A stretch of DNA of 64,000 nt from Anaerolineae bacterium (GTDB lineage: Bacteria; Chloroflexota; Anaerolineae; Aggregatilineales; Phototrophicaceae), in NCBI GenBank assembly GCA_017303635.1, contig JAFLCG010000015.1, positions 1 through 64,000 on the forward strand, written 5' to 3'. The notes under the pieces were generated by a model. That model saw nothing but the letters and a program-made list of their open reading frames with translations. It was not told where the DNA came from and did not search any database. Shown here piece after piece: positions 41,283 to 49,198 of this stretch. The position numbers were made by a program, and so were the translations under genes. Within the stretch, counting starts at the first letter, position 1, and each line of letters opens with the position of its first letter.

Positions 41283-41615
41283 GTTCACAGTGGGCAGTTC
41301 ACAGTGCACAGTGAAGATCAAGGCGCTTAGGATCATTTGTGGCGGCAGTGGCGGCTGTGGCCGAGTGGCCCCGCCGCCATAGTGTCTGTGTCGTCGTCGT
41401 CGGTTCCGACATTTGATTTCCGACAATAGAACTCGCTGGTAACTGGTAAGTGAGAAAAGCATAACATTAAAACGGGGCGAAAACGGAGCAAATGTTCCGA
41501 TTTTGTCCCGTTTTTCCACAAGACAGGCAGGTGCATCGGTCAGAAGTCTTTACACTGACACCTCGGCAACATATGCTATGATTCCATATAGATCATAGTC
41601 GCTGAGGTCAAACCA
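41283..41615. other. Intergenic region with repeats and a terminator
   Basis: About 330 bases. Near 41283-41315 a short unit GTTCACAGTG/GTTCACAGTGCACAGTG is repeated. The stretch 41340-41385 has a GC-rich inverted arm (TGGCGGC against GCCGCCA). The strong terminator at 41469 follows, then the upstream region of the AT-rich gene at 41616. No gene of its own is seen. Confidence 0.5.
41469..41516 (+). terminator. Strong terminator after the molybdenum-enzyme operon
   Basis: An 18-position stem AAAACGGGGCGAAAACGG against CCGATTTTGTCCCGTTTT with wobble pairs and one mismatch, a ten-base loop and a TTTTT tail. Confidence 0.8.
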
Positions 41616-41990
41616 ATGCCGAAGAAATCCGATACAGAAAGAGCCATGCAGGATGTGTCGTTCTTTACGTTGCTAATCGCCGTAATCGCCCTCGCTTTTG
41701 TCTTCTTATACGACTTCCTGCGTAACGGCAGGATTCCCTCGACGCCTTTTCTGGTTTCCTTCACCATCTCACTTATCAGCTTGATTGCCTTATGGAATCG
41801 TAAGCCTCCGACCTCGGTTAACCGCAATCGCAGTCTACGAACACCCCTGCCAACCTGGCGGGAACCAACGCCGCGCATGAGCAGTTTGAGCCTTGTCTCG
41901 CGTGATCTTTACTATCCACCCCGTTTTGCCCGCTGGGCTTATCCCAGGCTGCGTCTGGCACCGGTTGCACGCAAACGAAGGCGACGTTAA
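41616..41990 (+). CDS. Two-helix membrane protein of unknown function
   Basis: A 124-residue protein with two predicted membrane helices, at about 16-36 (FFTLLIAVIALAFVFLYDFL) and 45-61 (FLVSFTISLISLIALW), and a long Arg-rich cytoplasmic C-terminus (ends RKRRRR). It is AT-richer than its neighbours. No family is recognised. The next gene encodes another small two-helix protein and begins 31 bases after this stop, so they are probably a pair. Confidence 0.6.
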   Translation: MPKKSDTERAMQDVSFFTLLIAVIALAFVFLYDFLRNGRIPSTPFLVSFTISLISLIALWNRKPPTSVNRNRSLRTPLPTWREPTPRMSSLSLVSRDLYYPPRFARWAYPRLRLAPVARKRRRR

Positions 41991-42021
41991 CCCCATCGTT
42001 CTGTCTTGAAAGGGGCTATCC

Positions 42022-42264
42022 GTGATTACTGACCCACGACATAAAGCGATCATTGGCTCAATCTTCTTAATCATTGCATTTATCGTAGTACTTATTACTA
42101 CGATTCAAATGTGGAGTTATTCCACCGGGCTTTTCATGTTCAATGTGTTAAAGCTAGTGGCAACATTGGCTACGATATTGTATGCGGTAGGTATCATCCA
42201 ACTCGTGATAGGGCTCCGTACCCAATCGAATCAAGATCACGAAAAGCGCAAAAACTCGGATTAA
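42022..42264 (+). CDS. Small two-helix membrane protein
   Basis: An 80-residue protein starting at a GTG 42022, preceded by AAAGGGG. Two hydrophobic helices cover about 11-29 (GSIFLIIAFIVVLITTI) and 40-65 (FNVLKLVATLATILYAVGII), with a charged tail. It is AT-rich and unlike known families that I can name. Position suggests co-expression with the gene at 41616. Confidence 0.6.
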   Translation: MITDPRHKAIIGSIFLIIAFIVVLITTIQMWSYSTGLFMFNVLKLVATLATILYAVGIIQLVIGLRTQSNQDHEKRKNSD

Positions 42265-42273
42265 GTCACGGAT

Positions 42274-42519
42274 TCATCTCTTTTCGACGGTATGTGCTGT
42301 CTTCAGCAGCGGATTACGCTCGCCCAGGCGGATGCTGCGCGCCACGCCGATCTCACGGGTGATCCACCCCCAGGCCTCCAGCAGATCCAGATGGCGCATG
42401 ACAGCGGACGCCCCCATGTAACAGGCGCTGCCGATCTCGCGGACGCTCGGCGCGTAGCCCTTTTCCTCAATGTACTGGCAAATAAAACGATTCACCTGGC
42501 GGGTCGGTTCCCTGGTCAT
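42274..42519 (-). CDS. Stand-alone LexA-type winged-helix DNA-binding domain
   Basis: An 81-residue protein matching only the N-terminal DNA-binding domain of LexA: RQVNRFICQYIEEKGYAPSVREIGSA (helix 1, the YAPSVREI turn and recognition entry) followed by MGASAVMRHLDLLEAWGWITRE and the wing IGVARSIRL. The autoproteolytic Ser-Lys domain is absent, so it cannot be inactivated by RecA-driven self-cleavage. It would bind DNA as an independent regulator or compete with a full-length LexA. It converges with the small membrane gene pair. Confidence 0.8.
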   Translation of the reverse strand: MTREPTRQVNRFICQYIEEKGYAPSVREIGSACYMGASAVMRHLDLLEAWGWITREIGVARSIRLGERNPLLKTAHTVEKR

Positions 42520-42898
42520 GCAATCTCGTCACCCTCTGGACATTACAAAAATCCAACAGATGACCATTCTACACCGGAATAGAACACATGATCTATAACA
42601 TATTGCGTGATGATCTGGTTATAAATTGGTTTGGGATGGAGGGGAATCAAAAACTCGGAGCAAGCACTCACGGGATCGCTGCGCGATATACGGGCGCAGA
42701 CGCCCTAATCCTCCCCTACAAAATGCGGCGTTTGCGTAAGTCCTAAAATCAAAGTTAAGACCAAAAAGCATTCTGTAAGATCCAATCCGCCACATCGGCA
42801 CCCGTCCCACGGGTCATGACAACAATGACACGTAAACTCTGTCGCCCTGCCCGCGTCAGAGGGACACGGATGGATTGTTTAGCAGCAAGGATTCCCAC
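42520..42898. other. Intergenic region between the LexA-like gene and the LLM oxidoreductase
   Basis: About 380 bases. The left half is AT-rich and includes an imperfect inverted sequence TAGAACACATGATCTA near 42582-42597, a possible operator for the LexA-like protein. The right half is the MITE-like copy at 42671-42743 and its flanks. No gene is supported here. Confidence 0.5.
42671..42743 (+). repeat. MITE-like palindromic element, copy 2 (right end intact)
   Basis: Core GATATACGGGCGCAGACGCC-CTAATC and right terminal TGCGTAAGTCC; the left terminal repeat is not recognisable. Same family as 1266, 44017 and 50341. Confidence 0.75.
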
Positions 42899-43993
42899 AT
42901 GGATACCCCAACCCCACAGGCCAAGCCCTTTGAAATCGGCCTGTATACCTTCGTCGATCACTTCACCGACCCGCTCACCGGCCAGCGCGGCAACCCGGTC
43001 GAAACCATGTCCCGCACCCTCGACTACATCGAACTGGCCGATCAGGTCGGGCTGGATGTGGTCGCCATCGGTGAGCATCACCGCACCGAGTACCTGGCCT
43101 CCGCGCCGGAGGTCATCCTGGGCGCTGCCGCCGCCCGCACCAAAAACATCCGCCTCTCGACCGGCGTCACGGTGCTCAGTTCGGCAGACCCGGTGCGCAT
43201 CTTCCAGCAGTTCAGCGTGCTGGATCTGATTTCGAAGGGGCGGGCGGAGATCATGGCCGGGCGTGGCTCCTTCATCGAGTCCTTCCCGCTGTTCGGCTAT
43301 GACCTGCATGACTACGATGAATTGTTCGTGGAAAAGCTGGAACTGCTGCTCAAGCTGCGCCAGTCGGAGCGCGTCACCTGGCAGGGGAATTTCCGCGCCC
43401 CGCTGAATAACCTGGGCATCTACCCGCGCCCGGTGCAGGATCCGCTGCCGGTGTGGATTGCCGTCGGCGGCACCCCGGAGTCGGTGGTGCGGGCGGCTTC
43501 GCTCGGCCTGCCGATGGCGCTGGCGATCATCGGCGGGATGCCGGAACGCTACGCGCCGCTGTTTGAACTCTACCGACACGCCGCCGCGCAAAGCGGCTTC
43601 GACCCGGCCACTATCCCGCTGAGCATCAACTCGCACGGGTTCATCGCGGATGATCCCAAGCAGGCCGCCGATGATTACTACCCCACCCATGTCAGCCTGT
43701 TCAATCAACTGGGGAAGGAGCGCGGTTGGCCGCCCAGCACCCGTCAGCAGGCGGAGCAGATGAAGGAACTGCGCGGGGCGCACTTCGTCGGCAACCCGGA
43801 GCAGATCATCAAGAAGATTCTATTCCAGCATGAGATCTTCGGGCATCAGCGCTTCCTCATCTACCTGGGCTACAACACGATTGAGCACAAGAAAATGATG
43901 CGCGCAGTGGAACTGCTCGGCACCCAGGTCGCGCCGGTGGTGCGGGCGGAGATTGCCAAGCGCACCGCCGCCCCCGTCGCAGAACCGGCGTAG
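42899..43993 (+). CDS. LLM class flavin-dependent oxidoreductase
   Basis: A 364-residue luciferase-like oxidoreductase starting at ATG 42899 after AAGGA. It begins with PFEIGLYTFVDHFTDP, has VVAIGEHHRTEYLASAPEV at about 49-67 with the paired His typical of flavin-dependent LLM members, and KGRAEIMAGRGSFIESFPLFGY near 112-133. Unlike the 35405 protein it looks FMN-dependent rather than F420-dependent. The substrate is unknown. It stands alone; MITE-like copies flank it on both sides. Confidence 0.85.
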   Translation: MDTPTPQAKPFEIGLYTFVDHFTDPLTGQRGNPVETMSRTLDYIELADQVGLDVVAIGEHHRTEYLASAPEVILGAAAARTKNIRLSTGVTVLSSADPVRIFQQFSVLDLISKGRAEIMAGRGSFIESFPLFGYDLHDYDELFVEKLELLLKLRQSERVTWQGNFRAPLNNLGIYPRPVQDPLPVWIAVGGTPESVVRAASLGLPMALAIIGGMPERYAPLFELYRHAAAQSGFDPATIPLSINSHGFIADDPKQAADDYYPTHVSLFNQLGKERGWPPSTRQQAEQMKELRGAHFVGNPEQIIKKILFQHEIFGHQRFLIYLGYNTIEHKKMMRAVELLGTQVAPVVRAEIAKRTAAPVAEPA

Positions 43994-44016
43994 TTTGTTC
44001 AGCAGATGAAGACAAA

Positions 44017-44063
44017 AGGGCGGATATACGGGCGAAGACGCCCTAATCCGCCCCTACGCAGTC
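44017..44063 (+). repeat. MITE-like palindromic element, copy 3 (core only)
   Basis: GGGCGGATATACGGGCGAAG and CCTAATCCGCCCCTAC without either terminal repeat, so this copy is internally complete but end-deleted. Confidence 0.7.
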
Positions 44064-44090
44064 CCACATCGAATGTAGTGCAGCAATGCT

Positions 44091-44122
44091 CTGGCTATCA
44101 ACCATAGACTATCAGCTATCAG
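44091..44122. repeat. TAGCTGATAGC-type dispersed repeat, inverted copy
   Basis: GGCTATCAACCATAGACTAT followed by CAGCTATCAGCTA: the inverse of the unit at 4868-4900. Confidence 0.6.
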
Positions 44123-44521
44123 CTACTTCGGTTCCAGCTTGATCGCCAGCGAGTTGATGCAGTAGCGCAGGCCGGTGGTGTCCCGCGGGCCGTCATCGAA
44201 GACGTGACCGAGATGCCCATCACAGCGGGCACAGCGCACTTCGACGCGCTCCATGCCGTAGGAGTTGTCCACAATCAGGGTCACATTGCCCTTGTCGACC
44301 ACATCCCAGAAGCTCGGCCAGCCGCTGCCGGACTCAAACTTGGTGCTGGACTCAAACAGGGATTCTCCGCAGCCGACACACCGATAGATGCCGGGGGTCT
44401 TGGTATCGACATATTCGCCTGTGAAAGCGCGTTCGGTGCCGTGCTGGCGCAGGACGGCGTACTGCTGCGGGGTCAACTGCGCGCGCCACTCGGCGTCGGT
44501 CTTGATGATCTTCTCGGTCAT
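44123..44521 (-). CDS. msrB: Peptide-methionine (R)-S-oxide reductase MsrB
   Basis: A 132-residue MsrB reducing methionine-R-sulfoxide. The zinc cysteines are in CVGC (about 46-49) and CARC (about 94-97), the substrate loop is GSGWPSF and the catalytic Cys is in GLRYCINSLA near 120-125. Sec is not used here: the active-site residue is Cys. The start is ATG 44521 with GGAGG upstream. It lies on the same strand 80 bases downstream of folE, with a hairpin-forming GAGGCGGCTG/CAGCGGCCTC sequence between. Confidence 0.95.
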   Translation of the reverse strand: MTEKIIKTDAEWRAQLTPQQYAVLRQHGTERAFTGEYVDTKTPGIYRCVGCGESLFESSTKFESGSGWPSFWDVVDKGNVTLIVDNSYGMERVEVRCARCDGHLGHVFDDGPRDTTGLRYCINSLAIKLEPK

Positions 44522-44602
44522 GTGTTCAACCTCCATAAATGCAGACGAGGCCGCTGATCCAGCCGCCTCGCCCCAACCATCTCTCGTTCAGTTCCGAACC
44601 GG

Positions 44603-45298
44603 TTAGAAGCCGTGGTTGGCGTTCCGGTTCAGGTGGGAGAGGAACTCGCCACGGGTCACGTTGTTCATGCGGAATTCGCCGAGCATGGCGCTGGTGGTCA
44701 TGCTGGAGTCGTGCTTCTCCACACCGCGCATCATCGAGCACATGTGCTTGCCTTCCACCACCACGGCCACACCGCGGGCATGCAGCACTTCAGCCAGGAA
44801 TTCGGCGATCTGGCGGGTCATGCGCTCCTGCACCTGCAGGCGGTTGGCGAACATGTCCACAATGCGCGGGATCTTCGACAGGCCGATGACCTTCTGGTTC
44901 GGGATGTAGGCCACATGGGCGTGCCCGATGAAGGGCAGCATGTGATGTTCGCACAGGCTGTTGAACTCGATGTCCTTAACGATCACCATGTCGTCATATT
45001 CGACATCGAAGATCGCGCCGTTGATGAGCTTGACCGGGTCCGTACGGTAGCCGCTCAGCAGTTCATCGTACATCTTGGCGACGCGCTTGGGCGTATTGAG
45101 CAGCCCTTCGCGGTTGACATCCTCGCCCACGGCGTTCAGGATATTGATGGTGGAAAGCGCAATGGCTTCCCGGTCTACCGGCGGCAGATCCAGTTCAAAC
45201 AGGCGCAGGAATTCCGAGGAGTTCAATTTCTCCTCAACTTCTGCCTGGCTATGATCCATATGGATACCGTTACCGTTAAATGCGTTCTTCGTCAGCAT
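44603..45298 (-). CDS. folE: GTP cyclohydrolase I FolE
   Basis: A 231-residue type I GTP cyclohydrolase, which makes dihydroneopterin triphosphate, the first step of folate synthesis. The zinc site is CEHHMLPFIG at about 120-129 (Cys and His ligands), and Cys in MCSMMRGVEKHDS at about 190. The substrate pocket includes PNQKVIGLSKI and TRQIAEFL. GGAGG precedes ATG 45298. It is divergent from folB and folK on the other strand, so pterin synthesis is expressed from this shared 230-base region. Confidence 0.95.
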   Translation of the reverse strand: MLTKNAFNGNGIHMDHSQAEVEEKLNSSEFLRLFELDLPPVDREAIALSTINILNAVGEDVNREGLLNTPKRVAKMYDELLSGYRTDPVKLINGAIFDVEYDDMVIVKDIEFNSLCEHHMLPFIGHAHVAYIPNQKVIGLSKIPRIVDMFANRLQVQERMTRQIAEFLAEVLHARGVAVVVEGKHMCSMMRGVEKHDSSMTTSAMLGEFRMNNVTRGEFLSHLNRNANHGF

Positions 45299-45532
45299 GG
45301 TGCCTCCGGCTTTGTTGGGTTCTCATCACACCGATTTGTGACGTTTGCATCATACGCAACCTTTCTCGGAGGAAGATGAGATTTAAGCACTTCCTAAACC
45401 AATTGATACTGTACACTCAGAATTCGTGCGGCGGGTGAGCAGCACGTGAGCGAACGAAAACGAGGGCTGTCTTCACCGTTATAATGCAGGTCAGCAGCCA
45501 TTCATTTACACCTACTCAGGCAGTTGCGACCC

Positions 45533-45895
45533 ATGGACATCATCGAAATTGATAACCTCCGTTTACGCTGTGTGATCGGCTTCAGCGAACACGAGCGCAA
45601 GGACAAACAGGACGTGGTCATCAGCCTGCGGCTGAAGACGGATATGCGCCGCGCCGGGGAAACAGATCGACCCGAAGACACGTTCAATTACCGCACCGTC
45701 ACCAAGTCGATCATCCGGCACGTCGAGGAATCCAGCTACCTGCTGGTGGAAAAGCTGGCGACCGAAATCGCGCGGATCTGCGTCGTCGAGCATCAGGCTC
45801 CCTGGGTGCAAGTGCGGGTTCACAAACCCGGTGCGCTGCGCTTTGCCGACAGCGTCGGCGTCGTGATCGAACGGACTCCCGATGACTTCGCCTGA
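45533..45895 (+). CDS. folB: Dihydroneopterin aldolase FolB
   Basis: A 120-residue aldolase/epimerase converting dihydroneopterin to hydroxymethyl-dihydropterin. It begins MDIIEIDNLRLRCVIGFSEHERKDKQ in split order, has the conserved VEKLATEIARICV helix with Glu, and the final VHKPGALRFADSVGV. The start is ATG 45533; a TTG nine bases earlier is in frame. The stop overlaps folK by 14 bases, so the two are coupled. Confidence 0.94.
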   Translation: MDIIEIDNLRLRCVIGFSEHERKDKQDVVISLRLKTDMRRAGETDRPEDTFNYRTVTKSIIRHVEESSYLLVEKLATEIARICVVEHQAPWVQVRVHKPGALRFADSVGVVIERTPDDFA

Positions 45896-46397
45896 TCCGG
45901 TTACGCTCTATATCGCGCTCGGCTCCAACATTGACCCGGAGGCCAATCTGCGCCGCTGTGTCGATCTGCTGCGTTCCAAAATCACGGTGACGGCACTCTC
46001 CTCTGTGTACCGGACTCCACCTCAGGGAGACACGAATCAAGCCGACTTCCTCAATATGGTCGTCCAGGGGCAGTCGAACGTTACACCAGGAACGCTAAAA
46101 ACCGACGTTTTGGATTGGATCGAGCGCGAACTGAAACGGGTGCGCGATCCGCTCAATAAGAATGCGCCACGCACCATCGATCTCGATCTGCTGCTGTGGG
46201 GGGATGCCGTGCTGGAGTACGGCTCAAAACCGTGGAAAGTGCCGGATGCCGATATACTGCGTTACGCGCATGTCGCCGTCCCGCTGGCAGAGCTGGCCCC
46301 GGAGCAAATTCACCCAACCGAGAAGGTGACCTTTCGCGCTATTGCGGAACGTTTCGAAAATGTACCGTTTGAGATTGTCCCTCTGTTCAGATCTTGA
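45882..46397 (+). CDS. folK: 2-amino-4-hydroxy-6-hydroxymethyldihydropteridine pyrophosphokinase FolK
   Basis: A 171-residue HPPK that pyrophosphorylates hydroxymethyl-dihydropterin. The conserved YIALGSNI start near 9-16, SSVYRTPPQGDTNQADFLNMV near 40-60, and the metal-binding RTIDLDLLLWGD at about 96-107 (with its two Asp) are all present. It overlaps folB by 14 bases and follows it in pathway order. Confidence 0.95.
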   Translation: MTSPDPVTLYIALGSNIDPEANLRRCVDLLRSKITVTALSSVYRTPPQGDTNQADFLNMVVQGQSNVTPGTLKTDVLDWIERELKRVRDPLNKNAPRTIDLDLLLWGDAVLEYGSKPWKVPDADILRYAHVAVPLAELAPEQIHPTEKVTFRAIAERFENVPFEIVPLFRS

Positions 46398-46502
46398 GCC
46401 AACAACAGGCTATTTGCTTGTAGAATTAGGCGTGAGATGGTAGTGTTAGGTTCCGCTAGTAGCCTTGCCGTTAGCGGTCAGGACAGAGGTCTTCGCAATT
46501 CC

Positions 46503-48398
46503 ATGGCAACTGATCCCAAGCCAATCAACAGAGCTGAATGGACCCTGGTGGCGCTGCGGGCGCTTTTCATTGTGGTGGTTGGCCTGCTCTTGATGACCGC
46601 GACCAATGCCGAAGGTCAGCGCACGTTTGCTGCCAACCCCATTGGTCAGACGCTGCTGATGGCTGTTCTGGTCACGATTCTGCCGATCATTCCACTGGCC
46701 TTCCCCACGCTACGAACCTTCCTGCCGATCATGGTGATCCTGGGCGATTGGCTGATTGCTGGTGCATGCATCCTGGCCTTCGAGGGTGACATGATCCTGC
46801 AAATCGGTTTTGCCGGGATGGCCCTCCTGATGGGCATTCTGCACCTGGGACTGATCAGCGGGCTGGTGGATGCCATTGGCGGGCTGGTCGTCATGATCGC
46901 TGTCCTGGCTACCCGTTATGACGGAGTGGACCTGGGCTTCCTGCTCAGCACCTACAGGGTACCGTTAATCGTCGCGGGAGCCGCTGGATTGATCGCCTGG
47001 GTTTCCAACGCGGCACTGCGCTACCGGATCGCCCAACTGGATGCCTATGTACAGGAAGTGGAGCAGTCCAAGGTAGACCAGGCAGCCGATCTACGGGAAC
47101 GCACGCGCATCATCTATGACATTGCCGCGACGATGAGCACGACCCTGCACTATGAAAAAATCCTGCACAGCGTCATGAATGCCGGTGCGCTGGGTCTCCG
47201 TGATATTGACTCGGGCATGACCGCCCGTCTGATTAGCGCCGTGATGCTGTTCCGTTCGACCGATAGTCAATTACATGTGGTCTACGGTCGTGGCCTGACT
47301 GCCGCTGATGAAGCGCGTAGTAGCCCCGGCACCAGCGGCATCATCGGGGCGGCGCTCGAAAAATGTATCCCGGTAGTCGGTTCGATTGCCCGCAAAGACC
47401 CGGAACTCCAGTACTTCGTCGGGTTCCAATACGTACGTTCGACACTGGCAATCCCCCTGCGCGCCGGTTACGACAACTACGGTGTCTTGCTGTTTGCCAG
47501 TGAACTACCCGACATCTTCACCGAAGAACATACGGAACTACTGGCTGCCGTCGGCACACAGGCCACCATCGCCCTGCAAAATGCCGTTCTCTATGAAAAT
47601 CTGCTGCAGGAACGCGATAAGATCGTCGAGGTCGAAGAAGAAGCTCGTAAGAAACTGGCCCGTGATCTGCACGACGGCCCCACTCAAAGTGTGGCCGCCA
47701 TTGCCATGCGGATGGGCATCATCGCCCGTCTGCTGGAAAAAGCCCCGGCAGATGTGCCCAGTGAACTCAAGAAGGTTGAAGACTTAGCCCGCAAGACCAC
47801 TAAAGAAATCCGCCACATGCTCTTCACCATGCGTCCGCTGGTACTGGAAAATCAGGGACTGGCAGCGGCGCTCCAGCAATTGGGGGATAAAACCTTCGAG
47901 ACCCATGAGCAGAAGGTGACGGTCCGGGTCGCCCGCGATGTCGAGCGCCTGCTGGACCAGCATCAGCAAGGCGTCATCTTCTACATTATCGAAGAAGCGG
48001 TGGGCAATGCCCGCAAACATGCCAAGGCCGAGATGATTACCATCTCGATCCAGCCACAGGATGATGTCATCATCGTCAAAATCTCGGATAACGGGGCAGG
48101 CTTTGATACCAACGCCGTCCTTTCCAATTACGACTCCCGCGGCAGCCTGGGCATGGTCAACCTGCGGGAACGTACCGAGCTGCTGAGCGGCACCCTTTCC
48201 ATCGAAAGCGCCGTTGGCAAAGGCACCACCATCACCGTGCTGATCCCGGTCAAACAACAAACCAGCAACCTACCGCCACCCAAGGCGGGCGATGCTCACG
48301 GCACCGCTAATCTGGCCCTGACTGGATCCACCAGCCGCCTGGCGCAGGCCGCGGTCAATAAGATCCGGGCCGCCAGCGAAGGCGGGTCAGGGCGCTAA
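46503..48398 (+). CDS. NarL/DegS-type sensor histidine kinase with GAF domain
   Basis: A 631-residue sensor kinase. The N-terminal 175 residues hold about six membrane helices; residues near 200-235 are a linker coiled coil (YVQEVEQSKVDQAADLRERT); a GAF domain covers about 230-380; the dimerisation/phosphoacceptor region follows with KLARDLHDGPTQSVAAIAMRM, where the His in LHDG is phosphorylated (HisKA_3 family); the ATPase domain has EEAVGNARKHA and KISDNGAGFDT and GLGMVNLRER-like SLGMVNLRERTELL. The start at ATG 46503 is used; an alternative ATG lies at 46437. No response regulator is adjacent, so it is an orphan. Its signal is unknown. Confidence 0.92.
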   Translation: MATDPKPINRAEWTLVALRALFIVVVGLLLMTATNAEGQRTFAANPIGQTLLMAVLVTILPIIPLAFPTLRTFLPIMVILGDWLIAGACILAFEGDMILQIGFAGMALLMGILHLGLISGLVDAIGGLVVMIAVLATRYDGVDLGFLLSTYRVPLIVAGAAGLIAWVSNAALRYRIAQLDAYVQEVEQSKVDQAADLRERTRIIYDIAATMSTTLHYEKILHSVMNAGALGLRDIDSGMTARLISAVMLFRSTDSQLHVVYGRGLTAADEARSSPGTSGIIGAALEKCIPVVGSIARKDPELQYFVGFQYVRSTLAIPLRAGYDNYGVLLFASELPDIFTEEHTELLAAVGTQATIALQNAVLYENLLQERDKIVEVEEEARKKLARDLHDGPTQSVAAIAMRMGIIARLLEKAPADVPSELKKVEDLARKTTKEIRHMLFTMRPLVLENQGLAAALQQLGDKTFETHEQKVTVRVARDVERLLDQHQQGVIFYIIEEAVGNARKHAKAEMITISIQPQDDVIIVKISDNGAGFDTNAVLSNYDSRGSLGMVNLRERTELLSGTLSIESAVGKGTTITVLIPVKQQTSNLPPPKAGDAHGTANLALTGSTSRLAQAAVNKIRAASEGGSGR

Positions 48399-49126
48399 TG
48401 CCGTCAGAACTTGCCGCGCAACGGGGAGAACCCAGTTATGTCTGGCGTTCCGGTCAGGAACGCCGCCTGCAAATGCTGGCGAAATGGGCTGCCCTCGAGA
48501 ATGCCGTGGTACTCGAACATGGCTGCGGGGTGGGCATGTACGCCTCGCAGATCCGCCGCCGCTACAGCCCTCACGTTGAAGCCTTTGACATCGAGTTTGA
48601 GCGAGTACAGGAAGCCGTCGAGGAAGTCCCGCACGCGCTGATCGCAGTGGCGGAACGCCTCCCCTATCGTTCGAATCTGTTCGATACCATCCTCTCCAGC
48701 GAAGTGATTGAACACGTTCAGGATGACCGGGCCTCCGCGCAGGAAATTGTGCGGGTACTCAAGCCCGGTGGCCGCGCCGTGATCTTCGTCCCCAATCGCT
48801 GGTATCCCTTCGAGACACATGGACATTACTGGCGCGGTGAATATCACTTCGGCAACACACCGCTGATTAACTACCTGCCGGACTCGCTGCGAAACCAGTT
48901 GGCGCCGCATGTCCGCGCCTATACCGCCCGTGGTATCCGCCGCCTGTTTGAAGGCACCCCTGCGCGAATTGTGCACCACTCCCGAGTCTACGGCGGGTAT
49001 GACAACCTCACTCGCCGGTTCGGTACCCTGGGGAAGATCCTGCGTTCGATCTTACATGGAGTCGAAGGCACCCCGTTGGATACATTTGGACTCTCACATC
49101 TGCTCATTGTGGAGAAAATAAAGTAG
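48398..49126 (+). CDS. SAM-dependent methyltransferase
   Basis: A 242-residue class I methyltransferase. Motif I is VVLEHGCGVGMYASQI at about 36-51, followed by VEAFDIEFERVQEA (acidic ribose binder) and ILSSEVIEHVQDDRAS near 106-121; motif post-II is VLKPGGRAVIFVPN. It may act on a lipid or quinone-like compound. The ATG overlaps the histidine kinase stop by one base, so it is coupled to the kinase gene. A palindrome starts within its own stop codon. Confidence 0.87.
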   Translation: MPSELAAQRGEPSYVWRSGQERRLQMLAKWAALENAVVLEHGCGVGMYASQIRRRYSPHVEAFDIEFERVQEAVEEVPHALIAVAERLPYRSNLFDTILSSEVIEHVQDDRASAQEIVRVLKPGGRAVIFVPNRWYPFETHGHYWRGEYHFGNTPLINYLPDSLRNQLAPHVRAYTARGIRRLFEGTPARIVHHSRVYGGYDNLTRRFGTLGKILRSILHGVEGTPLDTFGLSHLLIVEKIK

Positions 49127-49151
49127 GGATGCCCCGCTGGGTCGCCCCTAC
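49123..49151. repeat. GTAGGGG-type palindrome
   Basis: GTAGGGATGCCCC-gctg-GGTCGCCCCTAC. It begins inside the methyltransferase stop codon. Confidence 0.75.
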
Positions 49152-49198
49152 GTCTGCACAGTTATATCCGCCTAGCATTCACAAAAGAACAATCACCC

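Noticed and set aside
44123..44521. MsrB as a selenoprotein
   Set aside because: The catalytic residue is encoded as Cys and there is no in-frame UGA.
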